A stretch of DNA of 64,000 nt from the NCBI RefSeq assembly GCF_033958435.1, contig NC_134138.1, forward strand, positions 3,794,001-3,858,000, given 5' to 3'. This document shows positions 58,359 through 64,000 of the stretch, in pieces. Numbering within the stretch: the stretch's first letter is position 1; each line of letters opens with the position of its first letter. The position numbers and the translations under genes are program-made. Below the pieces are notes generated by a model that had not been told where the DNA came from, made no database searches, and saw only the letters and a program-made list of their open reading frames with translations. This stretch comes from Carettochelys insculpta (lineage: Eukaryota > Chordata > Testudines > Carettochelyidae).

Positions 58359-58794
58359 GGCTGTGTCTACACGTGCCCCAAACTTCGAAATGGCCATGCA
58401 AATGGCCATTTCGAAGTTTACTAATGAAGCGCTGAAATGCGTATTCAGCGCTTCATTAGCATGCGGGCGGCAGCGGCGCTTCGAAATTGACGAGCCTTGC
58501 CACCGCGCGGCGCATCCAGACCGGGCTCCTTTTCGAAAGGACGCCACCTTCTTCGAAGTCCCCTTATTCCCATGAGCTCATGGGAATATGGGGACTTCAA
58601 AGTAGGCGGGGCCCTTTCGAAAAGGAGCCCCGTCTGGACGCGCTGCGCGGCAGCAAGGCTCGTCAATTTTGAAGCGCCGCTGCCGCCCGCATGCTAATGA
58701 AGCGCTCAATATGCATTTCAGCGCTTCATTAGTAAACTTCGAAATGGCCATTTGCATGGCCATTTCGAAGTTTGGGGCACGTGTAGACACAGCC
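58359..58794. mobile_element. Near-perfect palindromic MITE, second family
   Basis: 436 bp made of two ~210-bp inverted arms meeting at CCCATGAGCTCATGGG (about 58571-58586). Ends GGCTGTGTCTACACGTGCCC. Flanked by GAT (58356-58358 and 58795-58797). Confidence 0.92.
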
Positions 58795-59273
58795 GATGGC
58801 ATATACGATTATAGCTGAGGAACAGGAGAATGTGCCCATGATCCTGTACTTAATGTGGTTCGGTCCAGGGATGAAATCTCCAGCATAGATATGTGGGCAA
58901 AACTGGCAACAGGGCTTGTTACAAGGAAAAGTTCCAGTATTAGTATTTTGGCAGTACAGCCTATGATTGGTGGTGAGAAGCCTAAGGTTGGGAGGTTCTC
59001 TATAGGAGAGAACAGGCCTGTCACCTAGGGCCTTCTGGAGTGTGGCATCATGATTAAGGATAGGTTGTAGGTCTTTAATAATTCGTTGCAGTGGTTTGAG
59101 TTGGGGGCTGTAGGTGATGACCAGTTGTGTTCTGTTCTTGGCTTTTTTGGGCCTATCTTGGGGTAGTTGGTTTCTGGGTATTCATCTAGCCCTGCTGATT
59201 TGTTTTTTGTTTGGTTTTTTTTTAAGTTCATCTGGTGGGTAATTCAGGTTTATGAATGTTTGGTAGAGATCTT

Positions 59274-59370
59274 ACAAAACAAAGCAGCCAAAATGCAGCA
59301 CTTTAAAGACTACCAAAATGATTTATTCGGTGTTGAGCTTTCGTGGGACAGACCCACTTCTTCGGATCAA
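59274..59370 (-). mobile_element. 97-bp PLE 3' fragment nested in PLE
   Basis: Contains the PLE tail (CTTTAAAGACTACCAAAATG, TTTATTCGGTGTTGAGC, TTTCGTGGGACAGACCC). Flanked by a perfect 13-bp duplication TGGTAGAGATCTT (59261-59273 and 59371-59383). Extreme 5' truncation. Confidence 0.85.
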
Positions 59371-59716
59371 TGGTAGAGATCTTGTAGTTTTCGGTCTCTG
59401 TCACTAGGATCAGAGCAGATGCGATAGTATCTCAGGGCATGACTATAAACGATGGATTGTGTTGTGTGTGCAGGATGGAAGCTAGAAGCATGTAGGTAAG
59501 TCTAGCGATCAGTGGGTTTCCGGTAGAGTGTGGTACCAATCAGGCCATCCTTGATTTGTAGTGTAGTGTCCAGGACATGTATCTCTTGTGTGGAGTGGTC
59601 AAGGCATAAGTTGATGGTGGGGTGCAGATTGTTAGAGTCTCTGTGGAATTCTCCTAGAGTCTCTATACCAGGGGTCCGAATCATAAAGACGTCATCCATG
59701 TTTCGTAAGTACAGGA

Positions 59717-60649
59717 GGAGTCATAGGGAACGAGAGCGTCTTTGGGAGTGGCAGTGACACTGCTGTGCTCCCAGGAGTGGCTCCCTTTCCCAGCAGAAAA
59801 TGCAACACAATCAACACAGGTATGACTTGAATCCACACCTCTGCAATCCTCCATTCGGCTACTGGGTCTGGCTGTAGATTACGGGCTTTTTGCTTCTCAG
59901 CGTGATGAAGGTTACTGAGCTGCCGCCCCTCAATGTTCTGCCAGTGCGGGGGTCAGGAGGGAATTTCTCACTTCCAGACTTTGGCAGCCAAGTGCCTGAG
60001 TAGGATCAAGTGGGACCTTTCTTAGAAGCAGCTGGTGTTTGCCACTGTCCCAGAAAGGCTCCCACCAACCATCCCATGCTTGGAAAGCAAATCCCTGAAA
60101 GGGAAAGGACCAGAGTGTGTTGGCAGGTGTAATAGGATGGGGTTTCTGGGCACAGCTAGTGAACTCAATCCAGGGCAACTTTGCTTAAAATCCAGGCTGC
60201 TTACAGGCTCAGGCTGGGATTTCCTTCTCACTAAGGCAAATCCAACCAGCCACCACAGCACCTCTGCCAGCCCCACTGGGCAGCTAGAGCCACATCAGCA
60301 AACCCCCAGACTTCCCAGCTGCTCTACCAGCCCAGACCAACAACCCCCAAATTAAGGTGAGAGGCTCTTAAGCCTATTTCACCAAACTCCACACAGATTG
60401 TTTCAGGTCCCAAAGGGCCCAGCCCCAGCCCCAGCCCCTGCCCCTGGTCAATATATACTTGGATCTTACCCAAAACAACACGCTCAGCAATTCTTTAGAT
60501 CTAATATCTAAAGATTTATTAACAAAAAAGAAAGAACAGGGTTAGAGAGAAGAATTGTTGAAGCAAAACTTTACTTGCATCAGTCATAACTTCCGACGCA
60601 GCCAGCGATGTTATTTGCTGATTCTTGAAAGTCTCTGAAAGTTCATTTT
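59717..60649. other. Intergenic, no gene seen
   Basis: No recognised feature. Confidence 0.45.
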
Positions 60650-61191
60650 GGCTACGTCTACACGTGCACGCTACATCGAAATAGTCTATTTCGATGAATA
60701 ACGTCTACACGTCCTCCAGGGCTGGCAACGTTGACTTTCAACTTCGACGTTGGGCAGCACGACATCGAAATAGGCGCTGCGAGGGAACGTCTACACACCA
60801 AAGTAGCACACATCGAAATAAGGGTGCCAGGAACAGTTGTAGACAGGGTCACGGGGCGGACTCAACAGCCAGCCGCTCCCTTAAAGGGCCCCTCCCAGAC
60901 ACAGTTGCACTAAACAACACAAGATACACAGAGCTGACAACTGGTTGCAGACCCTGTGCCTGCAGCATAGATCCCCAGCTGCCGCAGAAGCAGCCAGAAG
61001 CCCTGGGCTAACGGCTGCTGCCCACGGTGACCATAGAGCCCCGCAGGGGCTGGAGAGAGAGCATCTCTCAACCCCCCAGCTGATGGCCGCAATGGAGGAC
61101 CGAGCAATTTCGACGTTGCGGGACGCAGATCGTCTACAAAGTCCCTACTTCGACGTTGAACGTCGAAGTAGGGCGCTATTCCTATCTCCTC
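60650..61191 (+). mobile_element. Harbinger MITE copy 7, cut by copy 8
   Basis: Starts GGCTACGTCTACACGTGCAC and is collinear with the older subfamily until GGCGCTATTCCTATCTCCTC, where another MITE begins. A terminal scrap GTAGACGTAGCC at 62608-62619 may be its lost end. Confidence 0.88.
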
Positions 61192-61900
61192 GGCTGCGTC
61201 TACACGTGCACGCTACTTCGAAGTAGCGGCAGTAACTTCGAAATAGCGCCCGTCACGTCTACACGTGTTGGGCGCTATTTCGAAGTTGAAATCGACGTTA
61301 GGCGGCGAGACGTCGAAGTCGCTAACCCCATAAGCGGATGGGAATAGCGCCCTACTTCGACGTTCAACATCGAAGTAGGGACGTGTAGACGATCCGCGTC
61401 CTGCAACATCGAAATAGCGGGGTCCTCCATGGCGGCCATCAGCTGTGGGGTTGAGAGATACTCTCTCTCCAGCCCTTGCGGGGCTCTGTGGTCACCGTGG
61501 GCAGCAGCCCTTAGCCCAGGGCTTCTGGCTGCTGCTGCTGCAGCTGGGGGTCCGTGCTGCATATACAGGGTCTGCAACTAGTTGTTGGCTCTGTGTATCT
61601 TGCACTGTTTAATGAAAGTGTGTCTGGGAGGGGCCCTTTAAGGGAGCGACTTGCTGTTGAGTCCGCCCCGTGACCCTGTCTGCAGCTGTGCCTGGCTCCC
61701 TTATTTCGATGTGTGCTACTTTGGCGTGTAGACGTTCCCTCGCTGTGCCTATTTCGATGTTGGGCTGAGCAACGTCGAAGTTGAACATCGACGTTGCCAG
61801 CCCTGGAGGACGTGTAGACGTTATTCATCGAAATAGCCTATTTCGATGTCGCAACATCGAAATAAACTATTTCGAAGTTGGGTGCACGTGTAGACGTAGC
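61192..61900 (-). mobile_element. Harbinger MITE copy 8
   Basis: Complete copy of the young subfamily, inserted into copy 7 and joined end-to-end with copy 9 through a shared AGCTGC. Confidence 0.9.
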
Positions 61901-62607
61901 TGCGTCTACACGTGCACGCTACTTCGAAGTAGCGGCAGTAACTTCGAAATAGCGCCCGTCACGTCTACACGTGTTGGGCGCTATTTCGAAGTTAACTTCG
62001 ACGTTAGGCGGCGAGACGTCGAAGTCGCTAACCCCATGAGCGGATGGGAATAGCGCCCTACTTCGACGTTCAACATCGAAGTAGGGACGTGTAGACGATC
62101 CGCGTCCCGCAACATCGAAATAGCGGGGTCCTCCATGGCGGCCATCAGCTGGGGGGTTGAGAGATACTCTCTCTCCAGCCCTTGCGGGGCTCTGTGGTCA
62201 CCGTGGGCAGCAGCCCTTAGCCCAGGGCTTCTGGCTGCTGCTGCTGCAGCTGGGGGTCCGTGCTGCATATACAGGGTCTGCAACTAGTTGTTGGCTCTGT
62301 GTATCTTGCACTGTTTAATGAAAGTGTGTCTGGGAGGGGCCCTTTAAGGGAGCGACTTGCTGTTGAGTCCGCCCCGTGACCCTGTCTGCAGCTGTGCCTG
62401 GCTCCCTTATTTCGATGTGTGCTACTTTGGAGTGTAGACGTTCCCTCGCTGTGCCTATTTCGATGTTGGGCTGAGCAACGTCGAAGTTGAACATCGACGT
62501 TGCCAGCCCTGGAGGACGTGTAGACGTTATTCATCGAAATAGCCTATTTCGATGTCGCAACATCGAAATAAGCTATTTCGAAGTTGGGTGCACGTGTAGA
62601 CGTAGCC
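61901..62607 (-). mobile_element. Harbinger MITE copy 9
   Basis: Complete young-subfamily copy in direct tandem with copy 8, nearly identical to it. One patch (AAGTTAACTTCGACG near 61990) differs from AAGTTGAAATCGACG. Confidence 0.9.
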
Positions 62608-62622
62608 GTAGACGTAGCCTAT

Positions 62623-63333
62623 GGCTACGTCTACACGTGCAGCCAACATCGAAATAGCTTATTTCAATGTTGCGACATCGAAATAGTCTATTTCGATGAA
62701 TAACGTCTACACGTCTTCCAGGGCCAGCAACGTCGATGTTCAATTTCGACGTTGCTCAGCCCAACATTGAAATAGGCGCAGCGAGGGAACGTCTACACGT
62801 CAAAGCAGCACACATCGAAATAGGGATGCCAGGCACAGCTGCAGACAGGGTCACGGGGCGGACTCAACAGCCAGCCGCTCCCTTAAAGGGCCCCTCCCAG
62901 ACACAGTTGCACTAAACAACACAAGATACACAGAGCTGACAACTGGTTGCAGACCCTGTACCTGCAGCATAGATCCCCAGCTGCCGCAGAAGCAGCCAGA
63001 AGCCCTGGGCTAAGGGCTGCTGCCCACGGTGACCATAGAGCCCCGCAGGGGCTGGAGAGAGAGCATCTCTCAACCCCCCAGCTGATGGCCGCCATGGAGG
63101 ACCCTGCAATTTCGACGTTGCGGGACGCGGATCGTCTACACGGTCCCTACTTCGACGTTCAACGTCGAAGTAGGGCGCTATTCCTATCTCCTCATGAGGT
63201 TAGCGACTTCGACGTCTCGCCGCCTAACGTCGAAGTTAACTTCGAAATAGCGCCCGACGCGTGTAGACGCGACGGGCGCTATTTCGAAGTTGGTGCCGCT
63301 ACTTCGAAGTAGCGTGCACGTGTAGACGCAGCT
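62623..63333 (+). mobile_element. Harbinger MITE copy 10 (older subfamily)
   Basis: Complete, opposite in orientation to copies 8 and 9. Preceded by GTAGACGTAGCC and TAT. Confidence 0.9.
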
Positions 63334-63545
63334 CATGGTGGTCATTAGCTGGGGGATTGAGAGATGCTTTCTCTCCAGCCCCTGCGGGGCTCTATGGTTA
63401 CTAGCTGCGTCTACACGTGCACGCTACTTCGAAGTAGCGGCACCAACTTCGAAATAGCGTCCTTCGCGTCTACACGCGTCAGGCGCTATTTCGAAGGTAA
63501 CTTCCACGTTAGGCGGCGAGACGTCGAAGTCGCTAACCTCATGGG
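63334..63545 (-). mobile_element. Harbinger MITE fragments
   Basis: An internal scrap (63334-63402, GGGATTGAGAGATGC and CCTGCGGGGCTCTATGG) is followed by the first ~143 bp of a reverse-oriented MITE (63403-63545), cut by the next copy. Confidence 0.82.
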
Positions 63546-64000
63546 GGCTACGTCTACACGTGCACCCAACTTCGAAATCGCTTATTTCGATGTTGCGACA
63601 TCGAAATAGGCTATTTCAATGAATAACGTCTGCACGTCCTCCAGGGCTGGCAACGTCGATGTTCAACTTTGACGTTGCTCAGCCCAACATCGAAATAGGC
63701 ACAGCGAGGGAACGTCTACACGGCAAAGTAGCACACATCGAAATAAGGGAGCCAGGCACAGCTGCAGACAGGGTCACGGGGCGGACTCAACAGCAAGTCG
63801 CTCCCTTAAAGGGCCCCTCCCAGACACACTTTCATTAAACAGTGCAAGATACACAGAGCCAACAACTAGTTGCAGACCCTGTATATGCAGCACGGACCCC
63901 CAGCTGCAGCAGCAGCAGCCAGAAGCCCTGGGCTAAGGGCTGCTGCCCACGGTGACCACAGAGCCCCGCAAGGGCTGGAGAGAGAGTATCTCTCAACCCC
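63546..64000 (+). mobile_element. Harbinger MITE copy 11, runs off the window
   Basis: Young-subfamily copy starting GGCTACGTCTACACGTGCAC, intact up to the window edge. Confidence 0.88.

Larger units (their letters stand above)
57194..59716 (-). mobile_element. Penelope-like element (RT end, linker, GIY-YIG) with nested insertions
   Basis: Read on the minus strand: RT palm end with a DDVF box (MDDVFMIRTPGIETLGEFH, SLDHSTQEIHVLDTTLQIKD in spirit, LYRKPTDR), thumb region (DRKLQDLYQTFINLNYPPDE), a Cys/His linker (PCNKPCCQFCPH), GIY-YIG-type nuclease start (CSHTTYIRQTTNTLRERMN), and the 3' end with TGAATAAATTA. PLEs use this RT plus GIY-YIG pairing. Interrupted by a LINE piece, a MITE and a PLE fragment; stops are also present. 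Confidence 0.82.

Overview
This looks like a vertebrate nuclear genome, most likely a turtle (moderate confidence). There are two conserved multi-exon host genes in GT-AG exon structure. The repeat load is reptile-like: CR1 LINEs, Penelope-like elements (PLEs), a tRNA-headed SINE whose tail resembles a CR1 end, Ty3/gypsy LTR elements and a very busy PIF/Harbinger DNA-transposon family. There are no bacterial features, RNA genes or CRISPR arrays.

Layout. 1-3833: 3' part of a Ty3/gypsy element with Gmr1-like domain order (integrase before reverse transcriptase), its RT split by a 710-bp Harbinger MITE. 3834-5640: a PLE 3' end plus an uncharacterised ~1.65-kb segment that recurs inverted at 55529-57346. 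5812-11340: a MITE fused to a 4.8-kb Harbinger element carrying an open transposase and a convergent, damaged Myb/SANT-like gene. 12080-17566: a MITE, a CR1 5' fragment, a decayed second Gmr1-like element with a SCAN-like gag remnant, and a minisatellite grown from its LTR end. 18713-20400: a hAT-like transposase fragment split by a MITE. 20705-21215: SINE and G-rich minisatellite.

21555-36338 holds TONSL (plus strand, 25 of about 26 expected exons: TPR, acidic stretch, ankyrin, ubiquitin-like, LRR). 37824-44300, with a 5' exon near 45480, holds VPS28 (minus strand, nine coding exons, 221 codons). The genes converge, with poly(A) signals about 345 bp apart. TONSL acts with MMS22L in homologous recombination at damaged forks; VPS28 is an ESCRT-I subunit. 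They are neighbours but not functionally linked. TONSL carries an in-frame TAG, two frameshifts and two CT splice donors; VPS28 has one AT and one GC donor.

47927-64000 is again transposon-dense: MITEs, a foldback PLE, a run of SINEs, solo LTRs, a PLE with three nested insertions, and at 60650-64000 a pile of MITEs inserted into MITEs. Several nested insertions can be undone by eye because their target-site duplications are intact.
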